Source: an uncultured Prevotellaceae bacterium
GTDB lineage: Bacteria; Bacteroidota; Bacteroidia; Bacteroidales; Bacteroidaceae
Assembly (NCBI GenBank): GCA_937915745.1
Contig: CALGGJ010000063.1
Span: 1-5,903, forward strand
Direction: 5' to 3'
Length of the DNA stretch: 5,903 bases
In this document: piece after piece, positions 1 to 5,673 of the stretch
How the letters are laid out: every line of letters begins with the position of its first letter
Numbering within the stretch: position 1 is the stretch's first letter
The notes under the pieces: model-generated
What the model was told of the DNA's origin: nothing
The model's database searches: none
Seen by the model: only the letters and a program-made list of their open reading frames with translations
Position numbers and translations under genes: made by a program

Positions 1-129
1 CACGTTCGGCAAAGCTCAATCAAGCTTGGCTTTGCTCTCACTTAATCAACACTTTGACTACAGTCTTAGTGTTTCACGTTCGGCAAAGCTCAATCAAGCT
101 TGGCTTTGCTCTCACTTAATCAACACTTT
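1..129. repeat. Two 55-bp perfect direct repeats, 74-bp period
   Basis: Positions 1-55 and 75-129 are identical, separated by a 19-bp unique spacer (56-74). Read on the minus strand, each copy starts with codons for KVLIK and a TGA stop. It continues into an inverted repeat, GCAAAGC/GCTTTGC, with a 13-nt loop (arms 9-15/29-35 and 83-89/103-109). The right-hand copy supplies the actual end of the minus-strand secreted-protein gene. The left-hand copy starts at the first base of the window, so more copies may lie outside. No T-run follows the hairpin, so it is at best an imperfect terminator. An alternative hairpin, AAGCT/AGCTT with a 6-nt loop, overlaps the same bases. Confidence 0.9.
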
Positions 130-2049
130 TTTTCCGCCTACGACGTTGATGACGCGTTGCAGACTTCCGAGTCGCTGGCCCTGCAGGTTGTAGATGGCAT
201 CACCCGTTGACTGGCGAGTGGCTGAGAGGTTTTCGATTGCAGTGACGATGTCGCTAAATCCGAATGCCTTCACGCTGCTGCCGCCTGGAACGGTGAGGAA
301 TGCATGATTGGCTGGTACTGTCACCTTGTCGGTCTTACTTACAGAGTAGAACTTTGCACCGTCGCCCTGGTCCTGCAGCACATAGCCGCCTGTCAAAGTG
401 CGGTCTTCATACATGCCGGTGAGCAGACCCTTCTCTGCAAAGATGCCTGTAGCCTGGTCAACACCATATACGGGGTTATATACAGCACTGGCCGAATGCA
501 GAACGACAGGAGTGTTTGCTGCCACCGTTGCTCCTACCGACTGCATTACAAGAGTCTGACCGTCTTCGTCAACACCTTCCACGGTGAATGCCTCGACACC
601 GGTTGGAAGAACTACGTCGAACGGAGCCACGAATGTAGCATAGCCACTTTCGCCGATTTCGATAGCTGCCTTCGATTGAAGTGCTTCTGTGCCGATGTAA
701 GTCACTGTGAAGTTCTTGCAGAATGTGCGGTAGCCACCCTTCTGCTTCAGACCGATAGTAAGATTGCCGTCAGCACCTACATAGCAGAACAGTTCGTTCA
801 TGTAGTATTCAGGATTGGCGAAAGTTGCAGTATGCGAGTCACCGTTAGATGGCAAATACCAGTCTTGGTAGCCGTCGTTCACTTTTACATAGCTTCCACC
901 AACCTCTGCTGCAATGGTACCTGCATTCCAGTTGTAGATTTTCTTCTCGGTGTCGTTGCCATAAAAGAACGACTGGCAGTCATCAGCCCCTGCAAGGTAT
1001 GCATCGAACAATTCTTGCTGTAAAGCGTCATTACCAGCAGAGTTCACGGTTCTGGCGTATGCCTGTGTGGTCACTTTGTACCAACCTTCAGGTAGTTCTT
1101 TGAGAGTCTGCTTAAACTCGAAGTTGGCATCGAAGCGCTGGCCGCTGCCCCAAGCTTTCCAAGAACCAGAAACGAGAGTCCATGCTGATGTGGCAGCGAA
1201 GTCACCGTTAGGAACCGGAACTTCGTCACCAGGTTTCAGAGTATTGGCAATGATATTTGCATTTGCATCTTTGACTGCCTGCTCAAGAGCCTTGTAGTTG
1301 GTGTAGGAAGCATCAGCCGCAAAGTTGTTGATTGCAGTTGTAAGAGCCGATTGCACAGCGGCATCCATCTTGCTGTTGCCATCAACGGCATCAGCATCGT
1401 CGAGCAAAGCCTGGGCAATTTCAGCAGGACATCCGACAGCCTCGACAGTAAAGTTATCGACAAATACCCGGTAGTCGCCTGTACGCTTCACTCCGATTGT
1501 CAGTTTACCATCTTCACCGACCGCGCAGACAAGTTCATTAAGATAATAGGTGGAAGGTGTACTGAAAAGTGCGGTATGGGAAACACCATTAATAGGTATA
1601 TACACCGAATTGTCGTTATATTTCAGTTCCATGAAGTTAGCATCGGTTACGGTTGGAGGTGTGGTGATGGTAGATGCAAGATAACTTACTAATGCCTTCT
1701 CCGTATCGTTGCCATAGAAGAAACCCTTTGCACTACCTTCTTCTCCATTCTTGTACGCCTCATACTTGCTTTGAATCTCAGCTTCGGCAGTATTGCTGAA
1801 GCTTCTCCAGTAACCATTGACCGACACTTTGTACCAGCCAGGAGTAACTCCGCCGATTGTTTGGTTGAACTCAGCGTTGCCGTCGAGACGTTGGCCTCCA
1901 CCCCAGTCCTTGAACGAACCGGTAACCAGTGTCCAGCCAGAACCTCCACTTTCTGAAAAATCTCCGTTGACTACTGCCACCTGTGCATTGGCTGCATGGC
2001 TGCCTGCTAAGAGTGCAAGCGCAGCAATAAATAGCTTTTGTTTTCTCAT
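112..2049 (-). CDS. Secreted two-module protein with Prevotella-type C-terminal tail, function unknown
   Basis: The product is 645 aa and I do not recognise a named family. The start is placed at the ATG at 2049 because it begins a classic signal peptide: MRKQK, a hydrophobic stretch FIAALALLAG, then an AANA|Q cleavage site near residue 22. An in-frame ATG at 2112 would put 21 odd residues in front. No lipobox cysteine is present, so it is probably not a lipoprotein. Residues 25-206 and 277-453 are homologous modules sharing NGDF, GQR, EFxQT, GWYKV, FFYGNDTEK, SHTA, NELxCxVGxDGxLTIG and a final NFTV. These look like beta-sandwich, carbohydrate-binding-like domains (inference). A helical, alanine-rich linker (207-271) separates them. 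Residues 459-604 form a beta-rich region starting IGESGYATFVAPFDV. The tail 618-645 (IYNLQGQR...GGKKVLIK) resembles a shortened type IX secretion C-terminal signal. The protein is likely exported or surface-exposed. The ATG is preceded by an A-rich leader without Shine-Dalgarno. The last codons lie inside the 55-bp repeat. Confidence 0.88.
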   Translation of the reverse strand: MRKQKLFIAALALLAGSHAANAQVAVVNGDFSESGGSGWTLVTGSFKDWGGGQRLDGNAEFNQTIGGVTPGWYKVSVNGYWRSFSNTAEAEIQSKYEAYKNGEEGSAKGFFYGNDTEKALVSYLASTITTPPTVTDANFMELKYNDNSVYIPINGVSHTALFSTPSTYYLNELVCAVGEDGKLTIGVKRTGDYRVFVDNFTVEAVGCPAEIAQALLDDADAVDGNSKMDAAVQSALTTAINNFAADASYTNYKALEQAVKDANANIIANTLKPGDEVPVPNGDFAATSAWTLVSGSWKAWGSGQRFDANFEFKQTLKELPEGWYKVTTQAYARTVNSAGNDALQQELFDAYLAGADDCQSFFYGNDTEKKIYNWNAGTIAAEVGGSYVKVNDGYQDWYLPSNGDSHTATFANPEYYMNELFCYVGADGNLTIGLKQKGGYRTFCKNFTVTYIGTEALQSKAAIEIGESGYATFVAPFDVVLPTGVEAFTVEGVDEDGQTLVMQSVGATVAANTPVVLHSASAVYNPVYGVDQATGIFAEKGLLTGMYEDRTLTGGYVLQDQGDGAKFYSVSKTDKVTVPANHAFLTVPGGSSVKAFGFSDIVTAIENLSATRQSTGDAIYNLQGQRLGSLQRVINVVGGKKVLIK

Positions 2050-2291
2050 TGTTGTTTTTTTGTTTAAGTTAAAAAAGTTTTTATACAATATATGATGTGT
2101 ATATCTTTTCAATAAGTAGTATCACCATTGTTGCATCGTGAAGTAGCTGCAAATTTACAAAAAAATCATACAACGTACAGTAAATCTCTTTGTTTTTACC
2201 ATATAAATGTTAATTAATAGTGAAAAATACCTGATTTTGCCCAGGCGACGAGGCAATAATTATAAACATAGGTGTGATGCCCAGAAATGTA
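2050..2291. other. Gene-free leader and spacer
   Basis: This AT-rich stretch lies between the secreted-protein ATG and the terminator of the small RNA. Apart from the putative -7 box at 2150-2157, I see no gene, repeat or convincing structured element. Short open frames here have no start context or recognisable composition. The part nearest the gene is the A-rich untranslated leader typical of Bacteroidetes mRNAs. Confidence 0.6.
2150..2157 (-). promoter_or_regulatory. Putative -7 promoter box for the secreted-protein gene
   Basis: The minus strand reads TAAATTTG, an exact match to the Bacteroidetes -7 consensus TAnnTTTG. It would start transcription near 2143 and give a leader of about 95 nt before the ATG at 2049. 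No good -33 TTTG is found at the usual 19-21 bp spacing; the nearest candidate, TTTA, is 23 bp away. The box is AT-rich and could occur by chance. Confidence 0.4.
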
Positions 2292-2335
2292 GAAAAAGTT
2301 GAAGGGCCGGTTCACCTTTTGCGAACAGACCCTTT
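2292..2335 (-). terminator. Intrinsic terminator of the SRP RNA gene
   Basis: On the minus strand the outer stem AAGGG (2334-2330) pairs with CCCTT (2306-2302). The inner stem GTTC (2326-2323) pairs with GAAC (2313-2310) around a 9-nt loop. CAAC and then five T (2297-2293) follow. Hairpin plus T-run lies directly downstream of the candidate RNA and upstream of the next minus-strand gene, where a terminator is expected. Confidence 0.65.
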
Positions 2336-2342
2336 CTGCTAT

Positions 2343-2445
2343 GGGGTGGGCAAGCTGACTATATCGCGCCGCTACAACCTGCTGCCTTTGCTGCGGTCAA
2401 GCCCTGGAGGATTCACAGGGAGCTGGCCGTATAGGACTTACCCAT
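2343..2445 (-). ncRNA. ffs: Signal recognition particle RNA (4.5S, small bacterial type), variant apical loop
   Basis: About 100 nt on the minus strand folds into the single rod expected of small bacterial SRP RNA. GGGUAAG (2443-2437) pairs with CUUGCCC (2354-2348), including one U-G wobble. CUAUA pairs with UAUAG. GCC(A)GCU pairs with AGCGGC. AA(U)CCU pairs with AGGUU. The 5' side carries GUGAAUCC and CCAGG. The 3' side carries GGCAGCAGG, matching the conserved CAGG/AGCA symmetric loop that binds the Ffh M domain. The odd point is the tip: the usual short stem capped by GGAA is replaced by GC-UU...AAGGC pairing around a loop of roughly 11 nt. With Ffh, this RNA targets nascent membrane and secreted proteins to the receptor FtsY. 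An exact -7 box lies upstream and a terminator downstream. Ends are approximate and the primary transcript is probably longer. An unrelated structured RNA is the main alternative. The gene for Ffh is about 0.9 kb away on the opposite strand. Confidence 0.72.
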
Positions 2446-2465
2446 GTTTTGCCTTTTTGCAGGTG

Positions 2466-2473
2466 CAAAGGTA
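2466..2473 (-). promoter_or_regulatory. -7 promoter box of the SRP RNA gene
   Basis: The minus strand reads TACCTTTG followed by CA, an exact match to the Bacteroidetes -7 consensus TAnnTTTG. The start site would fall near 2459, about 16 nt before the first base-paired nucleotide of the RNA (2443). The -33 region is poor: no TTTG at 19-21 bp, only TTTA at 15 bp. Confidence 0.6.
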
Positions 2474-2610
2474 ATGCTTTTTTACGAATAAACCGCATTG
2501 TTTATGAAAGAATTTGCCGGCAGGCCTTTGTCTTTTTGCCTTTACACGACAGTTTTTATGTTCCGGTTACAACTTCCACGCCGTTTACATCACTTGTCTT
2601 AAACTTTTTT
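2474..2610. other. Divergent intergenic spacer between ffs and the dedA leader
   Basis: About 137 bases separate the outward-facing promoters of the minus-strand RNA and the plus-strand gene cluster. The stretch is AT-rich. A short palindrome, GCCGGC, is present near 2517. I see no gene. Confidence 0.5.
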
Positions 2611-2612
2611 CG

Positions 2613-2620
2613 TAACTTTG
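2613..2620 (+). promoter_or_regulatory. -7 promoter box of the dedA-ffh-folD cluster
   Basis: TAACTTTG matches the Bacteroidetes consensus TAnnTTTG exactly and is followed by C. A start near 2627 would place both downstream 44-bp repeat units in the transcribed leader, which would be about 107 nt before the GTG start. The best upstream TTG (2594-2596) is only 16 bp away, shorter than usual. The box lies within the left arm of an 11-bp inverted repeat, CGTAACTTTGC (2611-2621) and GCAAAGTTACG (2636-2646). Confidence 0.6.
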
Positions 2621-2708
2621 CCACCGAAATCGGGCGCAAAGTTACGCTCGTTGCGTTTCTTGGACCGCCGAAATCGGGCGCAAAGTTACGCTCGTTGCGT
2701 TTCTTGGG
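2621..2708 (+). repeat. Two tandem 44-bp repeat units (array 1)
   Basis: Units lie at 2621-2664 and 2665-2708. Each begins CCGCCGAAATCGGGCG, continues CAAAGTTACG, and ends with CGTTGCGTTTCTTGG-like sequence. Unit 1 differs from unit 2 at two positions: A instead of G at unit base 3, and A instead of G at unit base 44. Both carry C at unit base 27, where array 2 has T. Each unit can fold CGCCG-AAAT-CGG(G)CG and has a second inverted repeat, CGCAA/TTGCG. The array starts immediately after a -7 box and ends 25 bp before the dedA start. Confidence 0.93.
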
Positions 2709-2733
2709 CAACTCAATTCTAAATAAAAAGATT

Positions 2734-3363
2734 GTGGAAGAAATCATAGTAAAGCTCTTTGAAGGTGCGCTCAACAACCTTGACTACCGGTGGATTGTTG
2801 CGCTGATGGCCGTGGAGAGCTCGTTCATACCCTTTCCGTCGGAGGTGGTGATGATACCGGCTGCCTATATGGCCTGTGCCGAGGGACGCATGACAATCCC
2901 CATGATTATCGTATGCGGAACAGTCGGTGCCCTTATCGGTGCATTGGTCAACTATGCCCTGTCTTACTTCCTGGGACGCCCCGTCGTCTATGCGTTTGCA
3001 AACAGCCGGATAGGACACATGTGCCTCATCGACAAAGCCAAGGTAGAACAGGCCGAAGCCTATTTCGACCGACATGGAGCCATCTCAACACTCATAGGCC
3101 GCATGATTCCGGCCATAAGGCAACTAATATCCATACCCGCAGGCCTGGCACGCATGAACCTGCTCACGTTCATAGCCTTCACATGCCTGGGTGCTGCAAT
3201 ATGGAACAGCATACTGGTGGGAATAGGCGTGGCATCCCACAGCACAATGCCTAAGGAAGAACTCATAAGCACCGTGTCGCACTACAGCCACATCATAGGC
3301 TATACGGCAATTGCTGTAGTGATTGCAATAATAGCATACCTCATCTATAAAGCACGAAAATAA
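2734..3363 (+). CDS. DedA-family integral membrane protein
   Basis: The product is 209 aa from the GTG at 2734, matching the usual DedA length of about 200-220 aa. DedA proteins are inner-membrane proteins needed for envelope integrity and proton-motive-force homeostasis; some act as lipid or undecaprenyl-phosphate transporters. The substrate of this one cannot be told from sequence. Family signatures are present: ESSFIPFPSE (28-37), with the acidic residue of the re-entrant region; YFLGR (78-82); YFDRHG (110-115); and GRMIPAIRQLISIPAG (122-137), with the two conserved arginines R123 and R129. Hydrophobic segments lie at about 20-47, 54-80, 142-167 and 187-205. The same frame is open far upstream through the repeats, but that segment has no family resemblance. 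The GTG follows an A-rich leader, and the next ATG would cut into the first conserved segment. ffh starts 11 nt after the stop, so the two are very likely co-transcribed. Confidence 0.9.
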   Translation: MEEIIVKLFEGALNNLDYRWIVALMAVESSFIPFPSEVVMIPAAYMACAEGRMTIPMIIVCGTVGALIGALVNYALSYFLGRPVVYAFANSRIGHMCLIDKAKVEQAEAYFDRHGAISTLIGRMIPAIRQLISIPAGLARMNLLTFIAFTCLGAAIWNSILVGIGVASHSTMPKEELISTVSHYSHIIGYTAIAVVIAIIAYLIYKARK

Positions 3364-3374
3364 AAGAACACTAT

Positions 3375-4706
3375 ATGTTTGAAAACCTAAGCGAACGCCT
3401 CGAACGGTCGTTCAAAATACTGAAAGGTGAAGGCAAAATCACCGAAATCAATGTAGCCGAGACACTGAAAGACGTGCGAAAGGCACTGCTCGAAGCCGAT
3501 GTAAACTACAAGGTGGCAAAGAACTTCACCGACACAGTGAAGCAGAAAGCTCTGGGCCAGAATGTACTCACAGCACTGAAACCAAGTCAGCTCATGGTGA
3601 AGATAGTACACGACGAACTCACCGAGCTGATGGGTGGTACAGCTACTGAACTCAACCTCACAGGCCGCCCGGCCGTAATCCTGATGGCCGGACTGAACGG
3701 TGCGGGAAAGACAACCATGAGCGGAAAACTGGCACTGATGCTGAAAAAGCAAATGCACCGCAGACCAATGCTCGCTGCATGCGATACATTCCGCCCGGCA
3801 GCCATGGAACAGTTGCGCGTGCTCGCTGAGCAAGTCGATGTGCCAATACATATCGAACCGGGAGCAACCAACCCCGTGCAGGTGGCGATGAACGCCATAC
3901 AGGAAGCGCGTGCAAAAAACTATGACACCGTAATCGTCGATACCGCCGGACGACAGTCAATCGACGAGGAACTGATGCAGCAGATAGAGCAGATAAAAGC
4001 CGCATGCAACCCCGACGAAACACTGCTGGTAGTCGATGCCATGACAGGTCAGGATGCCGTATCGACAGCAAAGACCTTCAACGAACGACTTGAAATCGAC
4101 GGAGTTATCCTTACAAAACTCGACGGCGACACACGCGGCGGTGCTGCACTCTCAATACGCACCGTGGTTGACAAGCCAATCAAGTTTGTGGGCACAGGCG
4201 AAAAGATGGAGGCGCTAGACGTATTCCATCCGGCACGTATGGCCGACCGCATACTCGGTATGGGCGACATAGTGAGCCTTGTGGAACGTGCACAGCAACA
4301 ATTTGACGAGGAGGAAGCAAAGCGACTGGAGAAGAAAATAAGGAAAAACAAGTTTGACTACAACGACTTCTACAGCCAGATACAACAAGTGAAACGCATG
4401 GGTAACATCAAAGACCTTGCATCGATGATACCCGGAGTGGGAAAACAAATAAAAGACCTCGATATCGACGACAACGCCTTCAAGAGCGTAGAAGCCATGA
4501 TTGGCTCGATGACACCATACGAGCGCGAACACCCCGACTGCATAAACATGAGTCGCAAACAGCGTATTGCTCGCGGAAGCGGTACCAGCATAGACGATGT
4601 GAACCGCATTACAAAACAGTTTGAACAAATGCGCAAGATGATGCACATGATTTCGGGCGGAAACATGGGCAAGATGATGCGCAATATGCCAAAGAAGAGA
4701 AGATGA
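3375..4706 (+). CDS. ffh: Signal recognition particle protein Ffh (SRP54), GTPase
   Basis: The product is 443 aa, full length for the family. Ffh binds signal sequences emerging from the ribosome and, with 4.5S RNA, delivers ribosomes to the membrane receptor FtsY through paired GTPases. The N domain spans about 1-88. The G domain spans about 89-295, with G1 GLNGAGKTT (106-114), DTFRPAA (137-143), DTAGR (189-193), TKLD (247-250) and GTGEK (273-277). The methionine-rich M domain runs to the end. It contains MIPGVGK (351-357) and the RNA-binding segment SRKQRIARGSG (393-403), followed by KQFEQMRKMM (414-423) and a Met/Gly/basic tail. One small oddity is Asn108 in G1, where I expect Gln in most Ffh proteins. 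The ATG at 3375 begins the expected MFENLSERLERSF sequence. The stop codon overlaps folD. The candidate SRP RNA lies upstream on the opposite strand. Confidence 0.98.
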   Translation: MFENLSERLERSFKILKGEGKITEINVAETLKDVRKALLEADVNYKVAKNFTDTVKQKALGQNVLTALKPSQLMVKIVHDELTELMGGTATELNLTGRPAVILMAGLNGAGKTTMSGKLALMLKKQMHRRPMLAACDTFRPAAMEQLRVLAEQVDVPIHIEPGATNPVQVAMNAIQEARAKNYDTVIVDTAGRQSIDEELMQQIEQIKAACNPDETLLVVDAMTGQDAVSTAKTFNERLEIDGVILTKLDGDTRGGAALSIRTVVDKPIKFVGTGEKMEALDVFHPARMADRILGMGDIVSLVERAQQQFDEEEAKRLEKKIRKNKFDYNDFYSQIQQVKRMGNIKDLASMIPGVGKQIKDLDIDDNAFKSVEAMIGSMTPYEREHPDCINMSRKQRIARGSGTSIDDVNRITKQFEQMRKMMHMISGGNMGKMMRNMPKKRR

Positions 4707-5584
4707 CACTAATCGACGGAAAAGCCGTGGCCGCAGCCATAAAGCAGGAAATAGCAGCCGAGGTGGCTGAGATTGTGAAGCGTGGCGGCAAACGCCCGCA
4801 CTTGGCAGCCATATTAGTGGGACACGATGGAGGCAGCGAAACTTACGTAAAGAACAAGGTGCTGGCATGTGAGCAATGTGGCTTCACATCCACGCTCATA
4901 CGGTTTGAAGACGATGTGACCGAAACCGAGTTGCTGTGCCAGGTGGCCAAACTAAATGCCGACGAAGACATCGACGGGTTCATCGTGCAACTACCTTTGC
5001 CACGTCACATTTCCGAGCAGAAGATAATCGAAGCCATAGACTACCGCAAAGACGTCGATGGCTTCCATCCTGTCAATGTGGGACGTATGTCCATAGGCCT
5101 GCCATGCTATATATCTGCAACACCAAATGGTATAATGCAGCTGCTGAGCTATTATAACATCGAGACAACGGGCAAGAAATGTGTGGTGCTTGGGCGCAGC
5201 AATATTGTTGGTAAGCCGATGGCTCAGCTCATGATGCAAAAACGAAATCCAGGCAATGCAACAGTGACCGTCTGTCACAGCCATACAAAGAATTTGAAGG
5301 AAGAATGCCGCCGGGCCGACATCATTGTCGCAGCCCTGGGACGACCTCTTTTCGTGACGGCCGACATGGTGAAGCCCGGAGCGGTGATAATAGATGTAGG
5401 TACCACACGGATTCCCGATGCATCGCGTAAGAGTGGCTGCCGCCTGTGCGGGGATGTGGACTTCGACAATGTGGCACCACTCTGTTCCTATATCACTCCT
5501 GTGCCAGGTGGGGTGGGGCCGATGACAATTTGCTCGTTGATGAAGAACACGCTGTCGGCCAGTAAAAGAGAGTTTTATGGTTGA
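4703..5584 (+). CDS. folD: Bifunctional methylenetetrahydrofolate dehydrogenase / methenyltetrahydrofolate cyclohydrolase
   Basis: The product is 293 aa, normal length. FolD interconverts 5,10-methylene-, 5,10-methenyl- and 10-formyl-tetrahydrofolate in the cytoplasm, supplying one-carbon units and reduced dinucleotide. Active-site features are visible: the YVKNK motif with Tyr48 and catalytic Lys52, VQLPLP with Gln96, KDVDGFHPVNVG (116-127) with Asp119, the dinucleotide-binding stretch VVLGRSNIVGKP (161-172), and the signature ITPVPGGVGPMT (264-275). The ATG overlaps the ffh stop as ATGA (4703-4706), implying translational coupling. No functional link between folate metabolism and SRP is known to me, so the pairing is probably just operon organisation. 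No strong intrinsic terminator is visible after the stop. Confidence 0.97.
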   Translation: MTLIDGKAVAAAIKQEIAAEVAEIVKRGGKRPHLAAILVGHDGGSETYVKNKVLACEQCGFTSTLIRFEDDVTETELLCQVAKLNADEDIDGFIVQLPLPRHISEQKIIEAIDYRKDVDGFHPVNVGRMSIGLPCYISATPNGIMQLLSYYNIETTGKKCVVLGRSNIVGKPMAQLMMQKRNPGNATVTVCHSHTKNLKEECRRADIIVAALGRPLFVTADMVKPGAVIIDVGTTRIPDASRKSGCRLCGDVDFDNVAPLCSYITPVPGGVGPMTICSLMKNTLSASKREFYG

Positions 5585-5673
5585 AATTGTTGGTCGCTGC
5601 CTATATTTTTAGCTCCACTACTTCATTTTTTCGGGAAAACGCTTGGCCAGTTTGGAAATTAGTCGTAACTTTG
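5585..5673 (+). promoter_or_regulatory. Intergenic region after folD with a -7/-33 promoter feeding array 2
   Basis: The region holds no gene. At its right end TAACTTTG (5666-5673) matches TAnnTTTG exactly, and a TTG (5643-5645) lies 20 bp upstream, the expected spacing for a -33 element. Transcription would run rightwards through the 44-bp array into a gene outside the window. As in array 1, CGTAACTTTGC (5664-5674) forms an 11-bp inverted repeat with GCAAAGTTACG (5689-5699). A short AT-rich tail follows folD, but no hairpin is good enough to call a terminator. Confidence 0.55.

Noticed and set aside
304..1023. Long plus-strand reading frame opposite the secreted-protein gene
   Set aside because: The minus-strand gene has a signal peptide, internal homologous modules and a sorting tail. 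The plus-strand frame has none and is an antisense shadow.
2274..2474. Small plus-strand open reading frame of 66 codons
   Set aside because: It lies over the structured RNA gene on the opposite strand, has no start context and no recognisable composition.
2265..2483. Structured RNA on the plus strand ending in a hairpin and T6 run (2452-2483)
   Set aside because: Most helices are symmetric between strands. The outermost one is perfect only on the minus strand (U-G instead of a C-A mismatch). The minus strand also has an exact -7 box, a better terminator and SRP-like conserved sequences. The plus-strand hairpin is separated from its T-run by several bases.
2449..2733. In-frame upstream extension of dedA starting at the ATG at 2449 (would give 304 aa)
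   Set aside because: The extra 95 residues are translated from the spacer, the promoter box and the 44-bp repeats. They have no DedA resemblance, and 209 aa from the GTG at 2734 is the normal family length.
2556..2777. Minus-strand reading frame through array 1 giving a repeated peptide
   Set aside because: A 44-bp unit shifts frame at every copy, so no peptide repeat is maintained. It is a shadow of repeats and the dedA start.
5585..5660. Intrinsic terminator after folD
   Set aside because: There are T-rich runs but no stable stem directly before them. Termination may be factor-dependent, or transcription may continue.
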